From the NCBI GenBank assembly GCA_022447365.1, contig JAKVBL010000009.1, positions 62,001 to 126,000 on the forward strand: a stretch of DNA of 64,000 bases, read 5' to 3'. A program made the translations under genes and the position numbers. Positions within the stretch are counted from its first letter, which is position 1. Each line of letters opens with the position of its first letter. The stretch comes from Oleiphilaceae bacterium. GTDB lineage: Bacteria > Pseudomonadota > Gammaproteobacteria > Pseudomonadales > Oleiphilaceae. Below are positions 17,634 through 27,896 of this stretch, piece after piece. Below the pieces are notes generated by a model. The model was not told the DNA's origin, searched no databases, and worked only from the letters and a program-made list of their open reading frames with translations.

Positions 17634-18584
17634 TTAGAGAGCATTAACAACGTAAGTTTTTTCTTCCTTACATTCAGAAATTTTCTGCGCATTAAACGCA
17701 TTCATTTCACTTAATGTGGCTGTCGTTGAATCTTGATCAGCAAAACACACGGCGCAAGAAATTGAAATAGCGATAAATCCCGCCGACGTTTTAAAAGCCT
17801 GCTTATCTAGCCCCTGATAAAACCGTCTATAAGTTGAAAGGTTGCAATCATTAGGGTCACGAAAGTGCGCTAGAACGATAAACTCGTTCTCAGAATATCT
17901 GCATACTTCGTCCAAAGGGCGCACGAGGGCATTCACTCGTTTAGCAATCTGTTCGCTTAACTCTTGGCATACAGGCGCTTTATATTCACTGAGAATGCTG
18001 CCCCAATTTTTGATGGTGATCGACATATAGCTCACTGCACCACCCCGAGCTTGAGTATGTCTATATAAGCGATCTAATGTTTGCTCAGCGTATTGGCGGT
18101 TAGCGAGTCCAAGCAATGGGTCGATACTTGGTTTTTCCTGTAGAAGGACAATTTCAGCGCTTAATGATTTTTGGCGCTCTAATGCATTACTTAGCTGGCG
18201 GGCGATGCGTAATCCTGACCTGACGCGAGGAATAAGTTGATGATTTATTTCAGATTTGAAAATGAAGTCATCTAAACCTTTGGAAAGAGCTTGTTGCACG
18301 CTTTCTTCGTCATCTTTACCTGTCATCAACAAGCAATACGTGAAAGTAGAACGTGACAGATTGTCGGCTTTTATTTGCTCGCACAACGCTATGCCGTCGA
18401 TGTCGGGCATTATCCAGTCTGAGATGACTAAGTTAGCTGGACGTTCGGCAATAAGGCTAAATGCATCATTTGCATGATGCGCTACTCGAATATCAGTGAA
18501 GCCATGTTCACTCAGTCGTTTCCTAACAATCGCTGCGCTAAATTTAGCGTCATCAACGATGATAATGGATGATTTAGTGGGCAT
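17634..18584 (-). CDS. Response regulator with degenerate GGDEF domain
   Basis: A 316-residue protein. Residues 5-120 form a receiver domain with the acidic pair D11-D12, phospho-acceptor D56 in SDWIMPD and K in FIFKSE. A linker helix leads to a GGDEF-like domain (from DPLLGLANRQ, about 154 on) whose signature has become SENEF, so loss of both glycines makes cyclase activity unlikely. It may act as a c-di-GMP or GTP-sensing output, or as a pure scaffold. AAGGA precedes the ATG. No partner kinase is next to it. It is divergent from yajQ, whose family includes c-di-GMP binders. Confidence 0.85.
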   Translation of the reverse strand: MPTKSSIIIVDDAKFSAAIVRKRLSEHGFTDIRVAHHANDAFSLIAERPANLVISDWIMPDIDGIALCEQIKADNLSRSTFTYCLLMTGKDDEESVQQALSKGLDDFIFKSEINHQLIPRVRSGLRIARQLSNALERQKSLSAEIVLLQEKPSIDPLLGLANRQYAEQTLDRLYRHTQARGGAVSYMSITIKNWGSILSEYKAPVCQELSEQIAKRVNALVRPLDEVCRYSENEFIVLAHFRDPNDCNLSTYRRFYQGLDKQAFKTSAGFIAISISCAVCFADQDSTTATLSEMNAFNAQKISECKEEKTYVVNAL

Positions 18585-18711
18585 TTTCCTTTCCCTTATA
18601 TTTTATTATCTCTACATCAAGCGCTGTGTTGGGACGTTTCCCAATTAGTCGTTCTTGTGTAGACTTTGTCCGATCCTAGTTGATAGTCAGTTTATTTTAA
18701 CGGAGAAATAT

Positions 18712-19194
18712 ATGCCATCTTTCGACGCTGTCTCAGAAGTAGATATGCATGAAGTCACGAATGCTGTAGATCAAGCAAAGCGTGAGCTAAGTAACCGTTG
18801 GGATTTTAAAAAAGTCGACGTAGATATCGTGCTTGAAAATAGCAAACTAACGTTTTCTGCAGAGCAGGATTTTCAACTAGAGCAAGTTGTTGAAGTTGCG
18901 AAGATGGCTTTAGCTAAGCGTAAAGTTGATTCTCGTGCAATGGTAGAAGCGGGAGATAGCAAGGCCGGTAAGCTAGTAAAGAAAACCTTTGATTTAAAGC
19001 AGGGTATTGATTCGCTGACAGCGAAGAAAATGGTGAAGCTCGTGAAAGAGTCAAAAATCAAAGTGCAGGCTGCAATTCAAGGCGAAAAAGTACGCGTTAC
19101 AGGTAAAAAACGCGATGATCTTCAGCAGGTAATGGCGCTATGGAAAGAGTCAGACATTGAGGTGCCTTTGCAGTACAACAATTTTCGCGACTAG
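18712..19194 (+). CDS. yajQ: YajQ-family nucleotide-binding protein
   Basis: A 160-residue YajQ protein; E. coli YajQ has a similar length. The start is ATG 18712 with GGAG seven bases upstream; an upstream in-frame TTG at 18655 was rejected. The N-terminus PSFDAVSEVDMHEVTNAVDQAKRE and NRWDFK are family hallmarks. The fold is two RNA-recognition-like domains. Members bind tRNA or GTP in E. coli, and a Xanthomonas homologue binds c-di-GMP. It lies 42 bp ahead of the AmpG-like permease gene, in the same direction. Confidence 0.93.
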   Translation: MPSFDAVSEVDMHEVTNAVDQAKRELSNRWDFKKVDVDIVLENSKLTFSAEQDFQLEQVVEVAKMALAKRKVDSRAMVEAGDSKAGKLVKKTFDLKQGIDSLTAKKMVKLVKESKIKVQAAIQGEKVRVTGKKRDDLQQVMALWKESDIEVPLQYNNFRD

Positions 19195-19236
19195 CCCTTT
19201 ACCTTACTTCAAGCCGTAACTGATAAGAATAAATAT

Positions 19237-20787
19237 ATGCACAATCAGCAAGCTGACTGGCGTGGATCGCTAAGATCTTTTGCGCATCCTCGCGTGGTCT
19301 CGATGCTTTTCTTTGGTTTTTCTGCGGGCATTCCTTTACTCCTTATTTTTTCTTCTTTGTCTTTGTGGCTCAGAGAGGCAGGTGTTGAACGATCTGCTGT
19401 GACTTACTTTAGTTGGGCGGCTCTTGCATATTCATTTAAATTTTTATGGGCACCCTTGGTTGATCAGTTGCCTTTGCCTTTTCTCACCAAAAAATTGGGA
19501 CGTAGAAGGGCTTGGTTATTACTTTCTCAGTGCTCAATTGTTCTATCGATTGTCCTCATCGCGTTGATCGATCCCTCTAAGGAAAATGCGCTAACCACCA
19601 TGGCGCTCGCAGTAGTTTTGCTTGGTTTCTCGTCGGCAACCCAAGATATAGCCATTGATGCATATCGGATTGAGTCCGCATCGAGTGATCTTCAGGCATT
19701 AATGTCTTCAACCTATATTGCGGGTTATCGCATTGGTATGTTGAGTTCCGGTGCAGGCGCCTTATTCTTGGCCAGCGGTTTCGGCTCCTCTATGGAGTCA
19801 TATAGCTATGAAGCATGGATGTTTACATACATCATTATGTCTTTAACGATGTTGGTTGGTTTGGTAACAACGCTGATTGTTTCAGAGCCGGTTTCCGCAG
19901 AATTGAGAGCCAAACGAGACTATTCTTCAGTCCAATATCTTCGTTTTCTTGCGATGTTTGCTATGAGTATTTGCATCTTTGTTGGTGTGTATATTGTTGG
20001 AGCGGATCAAGTAGAGCAATTAAAACGTGACGTTGGTAGCTATGCTGGAAACGAGGCACTCGCAAATTTTTCGATTGAATGTCTGCGTCTGATATTTGCC
20101 GTATTGATTGTTTGTTTCTTTATTCGTTTAGTCTCGTTCACTTCAATGTATGAGCATCAATTAATACAAGACTCTTATATTTCACCGGTTAAAGAGTTCT
20201 TTTCACGTTACGGCATCAGATTGGCTGTTCTGCTGCTTGTTTTTGTGGGTTTCTATCGTGTTTCCGATATCGTTCTTGGCGTCATTTCGAATGTGTTTTT
20301 TCAAGATATGGGATTTAGTAAAACTGAGATCGCTTCGGTCGTAAAAACCTTTGGTTTGTTTATGACCATTCTGGGAGGCTTTCTTGGCGGCGTTTTGTCT
20401 GTGCGTTTTGGCGTGATCAAAATGCTGTATGCAGGTGCATTCCTAACCGTTGCAACGAATCTTTTGTTTATGTTGTTAGCGAAAACGGGCTATGACATTG
20501 AACTGCTTTATCTCGTTATTTCTGCAGATAATTTAACAGCAGGACTAGCAAGCGCTGCATTTATTGCCTTCTTATCCAGTCTAACGAATGTGTCGTTTAC
20601 GGCAGTTCAATATGCGATTTTTAGTTCATTAATGACGCTGCTGCCAAAGGTTATTGGTGGCTATTCGGGGAGTATGGTTGATAACCTCGGCTATTCGAAT
20701 TTCTTTCTTGTGGCAAGCATGATGGGTGTGCCTGTGCTTTATCTTATTTATCGTATTCAAAAGCACGACACATTTAAGAATTTGTAG
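19237..20787 (+). CDS. AmpG-like muropeptide/peptide permease (MFS)
   Basis: A 516-residue integral membrane protein with about 12-14 hydrophobic segments. SMLFFGFSAGIPLLLIFSSLSLWLREAG and WAPLVDQLPLPFLTKKLGRRRAW match the AmpG branch of the PAT/MFS transporters. AmpG imports 1,6-anhydro-muropeptides for cell-wall recycling and so links wall turnover with beta-lactamase induction. An extra loop of about 60 residues in the middle separates the two halves. It follows yajQ by 42 bp and ends five bases from the convergent small gene at 20793. Confidence 0.87.
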   Translation: MHNQQADWRGSLRSFAHPRVVSMLFFGFSAGIPLLLIFSSLSLWLREAGVERSAVTYFSWAALAYSFKFLWAPLVDQLPLPFLTKKLGRRRAWLLLSQCSIVLSIVLIALIDPSKENALTTMALAVVLLGFSSATQDIAIDAYRIESASSDLQALMSSTYIAGYRIGMLSSGAGALFLASGFGSSMESYSYEAWMFTYIIMSLTMLVGLVTTLIVSEPVSAELRAKRDYSSVQYLRFLAMFAMSICIFVGVYIVGADQVEQLKRDVGSYAGNEALANFSIECLRLIFAVLIVCFFIRLVSFTSMYEHQLIQDSYISPVKEFFSRYGIRLAVLLLVFVGFYRVSDIVLGVISNVFFQDMGFSKTEIASVVKTFGLFMTILGGFLGGVLSVRFGVIKMLYAGAFLTVATNLLFMLLAKTGYDIELLYLVISADNLTAGLASAAFIAFLSSLTNVSFTAVQYAIFSSLMTLLPKVIGGYSGSMVDNLGYSNFFLVASMMGVPVLYLIYRIQKHDTFKNL

Positions 20788-20792
20788 TTGAC

Positions 20793-20984
20793 TTAACGGC
20801 GATTAAAGTAAGCGCTTGCAAACCTTTTGAGTATTTCGTAGTGGCTGCTTGCGTCGTTCGAACTGGATTTTTCTCGTCGCTCGTCTTCATGGCCTACGTT
20901 GTAGGTTGGATCGTTTGCGGCGGAGCCAGTTTTTTGCAATTTCGCCACATGGCAAAGTTGCTGAGTAAAGCTTAGATGTAGCAT
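20793..20984 (-). CDS. Small overlapping protein, 63 residues, unknown
   Basis: I do not recognise this protein. The ATG at 20984 lies inside the 3' end of the GGDEF-EAL gene (13-base overlap) and has an AGGAGA four bases upstream, which argues for translational coupling. The protein is hydrophilic, with a Ser/Asp/Glu-rich centre (HEDERREKSSSNDASS) and a basic end (FASAYFNRR). Its stop fits snugly five bases from the convergent ampG-like gene. It could be a small partner of the upstream signalling protein, but homologues would be needed to prove it real. Confidence 0.5.
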   Translation of the reverse strand: MLHLSFTQQLCHVAKLQKTGSAANDPTYNVGHEDERREKSSSNDASSHYEILKRFASAYFNRR

Positions 20985-22885
20985 AAGCTCTCCTTAATTA
21001 AGTGCAGAAATTCACTTTCTTCTATAGGTTTACAGTAGTGGTAGCCTTGGACAAGGTCACAGTTCATATTTTGTAGGAGAACTGCCATTTGATGGTTCTC
21101 GACACCTTCCGCGACCACTTCAATGCCAAGCGCATGAACCATATCGATGATCCCTTTTACAAGCGTTCTGTCTTCAGGAGACTCGAGTATTTCATCGATG
21201 AAACTTTTATCGATTTTAAGAACTTCGATAGGGAGCTTTCTTAAGTAGCTTAACGACGAATATCCGGTGCCAAAGTCATCAATAGCAGTACGAATACCAA
21301 GTCTCTTTAATTCATTTAGAGTCGAAACTGCTAATTCAATGTCTTCCATGATGGCAGTCTCGGTGACTTCGAGTTCCAACATAGAAGGGATTGCTTGAAT
21401 CTCTTTTAGTACCGAAGCAACATCCCTTTGAAGTAAACCTTTTTGGAAGTGTTTCGCTGAGATATTTAGCGCCAGAACAAAATCTGAATCTAGATGAGGC
21501 ATCCATTCATTTAAGTACTCACAACAACGGCGTATTACCCATTGTGTAATTGGAATAATCTGGCCACTTTCTTCGGCAATCGGAATGAATTCCATCGGGC
21601 TTCTAAAGCTACCGTCGGTCATACGCCAGCGAATGAGCGCTTCTGCGCCTTTAATTGAACCTGACTCTAAACAGATTTTTGGTTGGAAAAACAGTTCGAA
21701 CTGATCGTTCTCAAGTGCTTGATTGATTTCATTACGAATACGGAGACGGTGCTCGCATTGTGATGATACTGAAGCGTCATAGACCTGATAGATATTCGAG
21801 CCTTGTTTCTTGGCTTGTGTCATTGCCAAGTTAGCGTAAGTAATAAGTCGCTCAGAATCGTTGCCATGCATATTGAGTGTTGCAATACCGATACTAACGC
21901 TCATGTAAATATCTTGCTTGCCGATGTGATATGGCTTTGAGAAACAACTCAAAATTCGTTCTGAATATGCTGTCGCTTCATCTAGGCTAGTTTGCTTGCC
22001 AAGAATGGCGACGAATTCATCTCCACCATGTCGAGTTAGGGTGGCACATTCAGGAAGTTTACTTTCCATTCGGCGCGCAACCTCGATCAAGAGAGAATCA
22101 CCAACACTATGTCCTAAAGAGTCGTTGACGTCTTTAAATCCATCTAAGTCGATGAACATCACAACAACATCTTTGAATGTTTTTTGTGCTGCGTTGACGG
22201 ACTTTTTAAGTCGTGATAGGAGTGAACGCCGGTTTGGCAGTCCGGTTAAAAAGTCGTGAAAAGTACGGTGTTTCGCTTCTTTCTCTTTCAACTTCAGTGC
22301 CGTGACATCTCTGAAGCTCCATACTTGCCCGACAATTTCATTGTCATGCCAGTGAGCCTTTGAATGTGCTTCTAACCAGCGACCATCGTATGTTTGAAGT
22401 TCATGTGTGAATGTTTTCTCCGGCGCTGCGAGAGATAACTTAAGAACGTCAGAGAAGTGGTGATTTCCTTTTACAATGCATTGGCAATGCTCAATAAAAT
22501 CATGCACATGAGCGAGCCCCGCATTAAAGGTATTCATGCGAAACATCTTGTTGAAGTTCGGATTGCTGAGTCGGATCGAGCCCTGGTTATCGAGCATGAC
22601 AAGCGCATCGTATGTCGAACTCAAGCTAGCCTGAAGAAGAGAGTAAGATTCTTGCAGAGCTGCCTTGGTTTTTTGTAGCTCGCGAACCTGATTATTTAGC
22701 TCTTCGTTACGCAATGCTAACTCAGCGTTTTGCTCTCGCACTGATGCTTCTAAAGCACGTTTATCTTCTTCTGACTGATCAAAGGCATCGCTGACAGCCT
22801 GAATCAAAGGCGTTAAACTTTCATCATTGGTGCTGTTATCAAGGTGTTGCTGCAACTGCTCTTTTAAAAGACTATTTTGGGCCAT
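20972..22885 (-). CDS. PAS-GGDEF-EAL cyclic di-GMP signalling protein
   Basis: About 637 residues from ATG 22885 (a TTG at 22897 would add four residues; neither site has a strong ribosome binding site). An N-terminal coiled coil (about 45-95) leads to a PAS domain (about 95-205), a GGDEF domain with intact RHGGDEF and an EAL domain with AEALIRW, then DDFGTGYSSLSYLRKLPIEVLKIDKSFI. Both catalytic signatures look complete, so it could make or break c-di-GMP; such hybrids often run mainly as phosphodiesterases. No membrane segment is seen, so a soluble sensor is likely. It overlaps the small gene at 20793-20984. Confidence 0.9.
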   Translation of the reverse strand: MAQNSLLKEQLQQHLDNSTNDESLTPLIQAVSDAFDQSEEDKRALEASVREQNAELALRNEELNNQVRELQKTKAALQESYSLLQASLSSTYDALVMLDNQGSIRLSNPNFNKMFRMNTFNAGLAHVHDFIEHCQCIVKGNHHFSDVLKLSLAAPEKTFTHELQTYDGRWLEAHSKAHWHDNEIVGQVWSFRDVTALKLKEKEAKHRTFHDFLTGLPNRRSLLSRLKKSVNAAQKTFKDVVVMFIDLDGFKDVNDSLGHSVGDSLLIEVARRMESKLPECATLTRHGGDEFVAILGKQTSLDEATAYSERILSCFSKPYHIGKQDIYMSVSIGIATLNMHGNDSERLITYANLAMTQAKKQGSNIYQVYDASVSSQCEHRLRIRNEINQALENDQFELFFQPKICLESGSIKGAEALIRWRMTDGSFRSPMEFIPIAEESGQIIPITQWVIRRCCEYLNEWMPHLDSDFVLALNISAKHFQKGLLQRDVASVLKEIQAIPSMLELEVTETAIMEDIELAVSTLNELKRLGIRTAIDDFGTGYSSLSYLRKLPIEVLKIDKSFIDEILESPEDRTLVKGIIDMVHALGIEVVAEGVENHQMAVLLQNMNCDLVQGYHYCKPIEESEFLHLIKESLCYI

Positions 22886-23060
22886 GGCCAAATCCAACTA
22901 CTCGCGTTTTATTGTGAGCGTGCCGAGTATCTGCTGATGCAGAATACGGCTAAAACTCTAGCTCATTCTTTTTACTCGTTATATTTTTCACTCTAGCTGA
23001 GAAATATTAAGTCATTGTAAAGAAACGTATCTTGTGTCGAATGTCGCAGTAAGCGGCCGT

Positions 23061-23375
23061 TTAGCTCGGCCAAATGTTTTGCAGGAAGTGACTTTTACTT
23101 AATGCCTTCGGATGCCCCTCATTCATTAATGCTGCTTGCTGGCGCAGATAAGATGGAGAGTCTTTGGGAAAAGAGATATTGCCTTGGGCATTTAGCACTC
23201 TATGCCAAGGGATTTGAGAGTCTTTGGGGAGGTGTTTTAGTACTTGGCCAACAAATCTTGCATTTTGAGGCAGGCCCGCGGCCGCAGCGATTTTACCGTA
23301 GTTGCTTAGTCGACCTTCTGGAATCGAGTTAACGGTTGTCAGAATTGCTTGAGGTTTCGGGCTTGAAAGATCCAT
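23061..23375 (-). CDS. Alkyltransferase-like (ATL) DNA repair protein
   Basis: A 104-residue homologue of the C-terminal domain of O6-methylguanine-DNA methyltransferase. It has the DNA-binding HTH (IPEGRLSNYGKIA), the arginine-finger motif ARFVGQVL and PWHRV in place of the catalytic PCHRV: Cys is replaced by Trp57. That makes it an ATL protein, which binds O6-alkylguanine lesions and flags them for nucleotide excision repair instead of removing the alkyl group. I start at ATG 23375; a TTG at 23408 would add 11 residues. Neither has a strong ribosome binding site. Confidence 0.87.
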   Translation of the reverse strand: MDLSSPKPQAILTTVNSIPEGRLSNYGKIAAAAGLPQNARFVGQVLKHLPKDSQIPWHRVLNAQGNISFPKDSPSYLRQQAALMNEGHPKALSKSHFLQNIWPS

Positions 23376-23453
23376 GTTCTGGGGTTGTAAAGCTTCTGTT
23401 CGCCCCAATTTAACATAATTCGCAACGAAGAATTTTCTTAATCGAGGTATGCA

Positions 23454-23921
23454 ATGCGTCTCGTATTTCTACTATTTATCATCATGCCCATTGTCGAAAT
23501 GGTCTTATTGATTCAAGTCGGCTCCGTGATCGGAGCTTGGTATACAGTTGGACTTGTTTTATTAACCGCTGTTATCGGGGTGAATCTTCTAAAAAGGCAG
23601 GGGCTAAGTACCTTGCTTCGAGCACAGCAAAAAGCACAGCAAGGGGCGCTGCCTGTTTCAGAGATTGGTGAAGGGCTGTTGCTTGCGGTTGCTGGAGCAC
23701 TATTGTTAACGCCAGGTTTTGTAACAGATGCAATTGGTTTTGCTCTGTTGACGCCTGGTCTTAGAAGCCAATTAGCCAAGCTTGTGGCGGCTAGGATGAT
23801 CGTTTCTGGTACTCAGTTTTCTCATTCAACTTATTCTTCGCAATCTAGATCTGATCGCTTTGATGATGCAATTGACGCGGAATACGAGGAAGTTCATGAA
23901 CGGCGCGATCAGTTAAAGTAA
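23454..23921 (+). CDS. fxsA: FxsA family membrane protein
   Basis: A 155-residue FxsA protein: N-terminal MRLVFLLFIIMPIVEMVLLIQVG, a second helix pair with AVIGVNLLKRQG and the family motif LLLTPGFVTDAIGFALLTPGLR, then a soluble charged tail. FxsA in E. coli affects exclusion of phage T7 when overproduced. Its position just upstream of groES is conserved in gammaproteobacteria. Confidence 0.9.
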   Translation: MRLVFLLFIIMPIVEMVLLIQVGSVIGAWYTVGLVLLTAVIGVNLLKRQGLSTLLRAQQKAQQGALPVSEIGEGLLLAVAGALLLTPGFVTDAIGFALLTPGLRSQLAKLVAARMIVSGTQFSHSTYSSQSRSDRFDDAIDAEYEEVHERRDQLK

Positions 23922-23948
23922 GTTTTTCAAAAAAAGTTCTTGAGAGGG

Positions 23949-23976
23949 CTTGAAAAGCTAGTGAGCGGCCCTATCT
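23949..23976 (+). promoter_or_regulatory. Sigma-32-type heat-shock promoter of groESL
   Basis: CTTGAAA (23949-23955), a 13-bp spacer and CCCTATCT (23969-23976) fit the heat-shock consensus CTTGAAA-N13-CCCCATnT with one base changed. It lies about 110 bp upstream of groES, as expected for groESL. No plain sigma-70 site is obvious nearby. Confidence 0.75.
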
Positions 23977-24085
23977 AGGCATCACACGTTTCTTACGTAT
24001 CAGAATGACGTAAGACCAACATAAAAAATTATCTCGAAAGAGACTTATCAAATCGGATTGATAACCTGTTAGGAGAAGCATTGAG

Positions 24086-24376
24086 ATGAACATCTGTCCA
24101 TTACACGATCGCGTTGTTGTACGTCGTAAAGAAGAAGAAACTACTTCAGCTGGAGGTATTGTTCTTCCAGGTAGCGCTACCGAAAAACCTTCACAAGGTG
24201 AAGTAGTTGCAGTGGGTGCTGGTAAAACACTGGATAACGGTAGTGTGCAAGCGATGGCGGTGAAAGCTGGCGATACTGTGGTATTTGGTCAATACGCTGG
24301 AAATACCGTGAAAATTGACGGTGAAGAGCTTCTCATCATGGCTGAAAGCGAAATTTTCGGCATCATCGAAGCGTAA
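24086..24376 (+). CDS. groES: Co-chaperonin GroES
   Basis: A 96-residue GroES, the usual length. The N-terminus [17 protein letters not shown], the mobile loop [14 protein letters not shown] and the C-terminal [13 protein letters not shown] match the family. It caps the GroEL ring during ATP-driven folding. AGGAGAAG precedes the ATG, and groEL follows after 50 bp. Confidence 0.97.
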   Translation: MNICPLHDRVVVRRKEEETTSAGGIVLPGSATEKPSQGEVVAVGAGKTLDNGSVQAMAVKAGDTVVFGQYAGNTVKIDGEELLIMAESEIFGIIEA

Positions 24377-24402
24377 TTCGGTTTCATTTTCCTACTGATT
24401 AG

Positions 24403-26070
<1,668 letters not shown>

Positions 26071-26086
26071 GCTCCCCCTTTAAGCT

Positions 26087-26118
26087 AAAAAAGCCTCAGC
26101 GAATGCTGGGGCTTTTTT
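26087..26118 (+). terminator. Intrinsic terminator after groEL
   Basis: AAAAAAGCCTCAGC (26087-26100), a GAAT loop and GCTGGGGC followed by six T residues; one stem pair is a G-U wobble. Confidence 0.9.
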
Positions 26119-26250
26119 GTATCTGGGTGCTTTGTTCATAAAAATGCAGGAACTAGCACCTAAAATGTTCGTATGGTTGTAGCTTTACTGGTGCAAATAG
26201 TCTGTAATGTTTCGCTGTGTGATTTTCTAGTATCGAAAGAATAAGTATTT

Positions 26251-27024
26251 GTGATTAAAAAAACCTTCTTAGTCTTGCTCCTGTTTGTTGTGGCGTTACC
26301 GTTCTTTTTGTTGAGCAGTTTGCCCGCGAGCGTGCTTTGGACGAAAGTGATTGAGCCTGCTGTTAAAACAAAATCGCTCGGCATCATGCCAAAATCATTT
26401 GCAGGCACTGCTTGGGATGGTGAGGCTTACGTTTCATTTAGGCATCTAGAAGGTGTTTTCTCTTGGAAACTTTCTGTTTTAGATGTGTTTGGGGGAAGTA
26501 TTCCGTTGCAGGTCGATGTGCGTTCCACAGCAGGTGACGCCAGTGCAATATTAGATATTGGCTTGAGAGATCAGTCACTTTCTATCGAAACATTAAGGCT
26601 CGATACTGAGAAGCTTAATCCGTTTTTGCGTATCCATAGGGTGAAAGCGACGGGTGAAGTATATGTGAAAGATTTGTCCGTTAGATTAGAGAAGCGCAGA
26701 GTAGCGAGCATTGATGGTCGATTTACTTGGGCTGGTGGCGAAGTGTCCTATCCTGCAGGTAGAGATATCCGAGATAGAGTGATGCCGGCTTTCGGTGGGC
26801 AAATTCAAACGCAAGAAAGTGGAGATATTGTCTTAGGTATTCGCGATCAGGAAGCGAGCTTCGATACGATGCGCGGTACATGGAGCGCGAACGGAGATGC
26901 CTTGTGGGAGGTGACTCGACGCGTTTTAGATGTCGCGCAAGAGCCATGGGCAGCAAATTCAACGGAACAAGATGTAGTGTTTAAAGTCAAAAAGCCTGTA
27001 TCGCGACAATTAGGTAAGCAATAA
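26251..27024 (+). CDS. gspN: Type II secretion protein GspN
   Basis: A 257-residue protein with one N-terminal membrane anchor (residues 5-27) and a periplasmic domain. It fits GspN in the core segments LLSSLPASVLW and SFAGTAWDGEA, and by sitting directly ahead of gspC and gspD. GspN is an optional inner-membrane part of the type II secretion system. The start is GTG 26251 without a clear ribosome binding site; there is no better upstream choice. Its stop overlaps the gspC ATG by one base. Confidence 0.82.
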   Translation: MIKKTFLVLLLFVVALPFFLLSSLPASVLWTKVIEPAVKTKSLGIMPKSFAGTAWDGEAYVSFRHLEGVFSWKLSVLDVFGGSIPLQVDVRSTAGDASAILDIGLRDQSLSIETLRLDTEKLNPFLRIHRVKATGEVYVKDLSVRLEKRRVASIDGRFTWAGGEVSYPAGRDIRDRVMPAFGGQIQTQESGDIVLGIRDQEASFDTMRGTWSANGDALWEVTRRVLDVAQEPWAANSTEQDVVFKVKKPVSRQLGKQ

Positions 27025-27857
27025 TGAAAACGAGGTCGCTCGATGGGGTAGTGAGGCGTGTGACACAGTTGAGTGTCGTGGCGTTAACCTTGTACCTAGC
27101 TTATTTAAGCTCTCAATTGATTTGGCATGTGTACGCGCCAGAACAAGCACCAATGCCTAAAAGTTTTGTTTCTTCTGCGCAATCAAATTTGGCAGATAGC
27201 AGGATTGCTCGTCGCGTTGATCGTTATCATTTGTTTGGTGAGGCAAATAAAGAAGCTGCTATCCAAGAACGGCCAAAAGATGTGCCTAAAACACGCTTGC
27301 GCTTGAAATTGAAGGGTGTGTTTTCTGGAAAAGATGCTGCGGATTCTGGCGCGATCATTGAAGAGTTGAGTAAGCCTTCAGAATATTATCGCTTAGGAGA
27401 TAGCTTGCCGGGAGGGGTTCGTTTGGCGGAAGTCCATTCTGATCACGTCATTCTTGATCGAAATGGTACCTATGAAGCGCTTTATTTTGATGAAACAAGC
27501 TCGAGCTCGAGTATTGCTAAAGTCGCTCCTCGCCGAGAAAGAAGTGTCGAAGTAAATTCACCTGAAGATTTTATCAGCGAGGCAACCGCAAGGTTATCAG
27601 AGAATCCTGAGCGTGCTTTGGCTTCTGTTGGTTTAGGAATTGCAGATGGTGGTGGTTACGTATTCCAAGGGAATAACCCCATGTTGGCTGGAATGAATTT
27701 AAAGAAAGGGGATGTGATCCGTTCTGTTAATGGTCACAGTTTAGGAAATGTGCAAGAAGACAAGAATATAATGCGTCAATTGTATCAACAAGGCTCGTTA
27801 GAGGTTGAAGTTGTGCGAGATGGCGCGAGTTTTTTTGTAAATTATCCGCTAAGATAA
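27024..27857 (+). CDS. gspC: Type II secretion protein GspC
   Basis: A 277-residue GspC: one N-terminal membrane segment (about 14-36), the periplasmic homology region with RLKLKGVFSGKD, EYYRLGDSLPGGVRLAEV and HVILDRNG, and a C-terminal PDZ domain (about 200-277; NPMLAGMNLKKGDVIRSVNG). GspC links the inner-membrane platform to the GspD secretin. It overlaps gspN by one base, and gspD follows after 39 bp. Confidence 0.9.
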   Translation: MKTRSLDGVVRRVTQLSVVALTLYLAYLSSQLIWHVYAPEQAPMPKSFVSSAQSNLADSRIARRVDRYHLFGEANKEAAIQERPKDVPKTRLRLKLKGVFSGKDAADSGAIIEELSKPSEYYRLGDSLPGGVRLAEVHSDHVILDRNGTYEALYFDETSSSSSIAKVAPRRERSVEVNSPEDFISEATARLSENPERALASVGLGIADGGGYVFQGNNPMLAGMNLKKGDVIRSVNGHSLGNVQEDKNIMRQLYQQGSLEVEVVRDGASFFVNYPLR

Positions 27858-27896
27858 ATAGTTAATAACAAAGAATATATAAACGAGTTGCATCAC

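Noticed and set aside
18655..18711. Upstream TTG extension of yajQ
   Set aside because: YajQ proteins begin at PSFD; the ATG at 18712 has GGAG in place.
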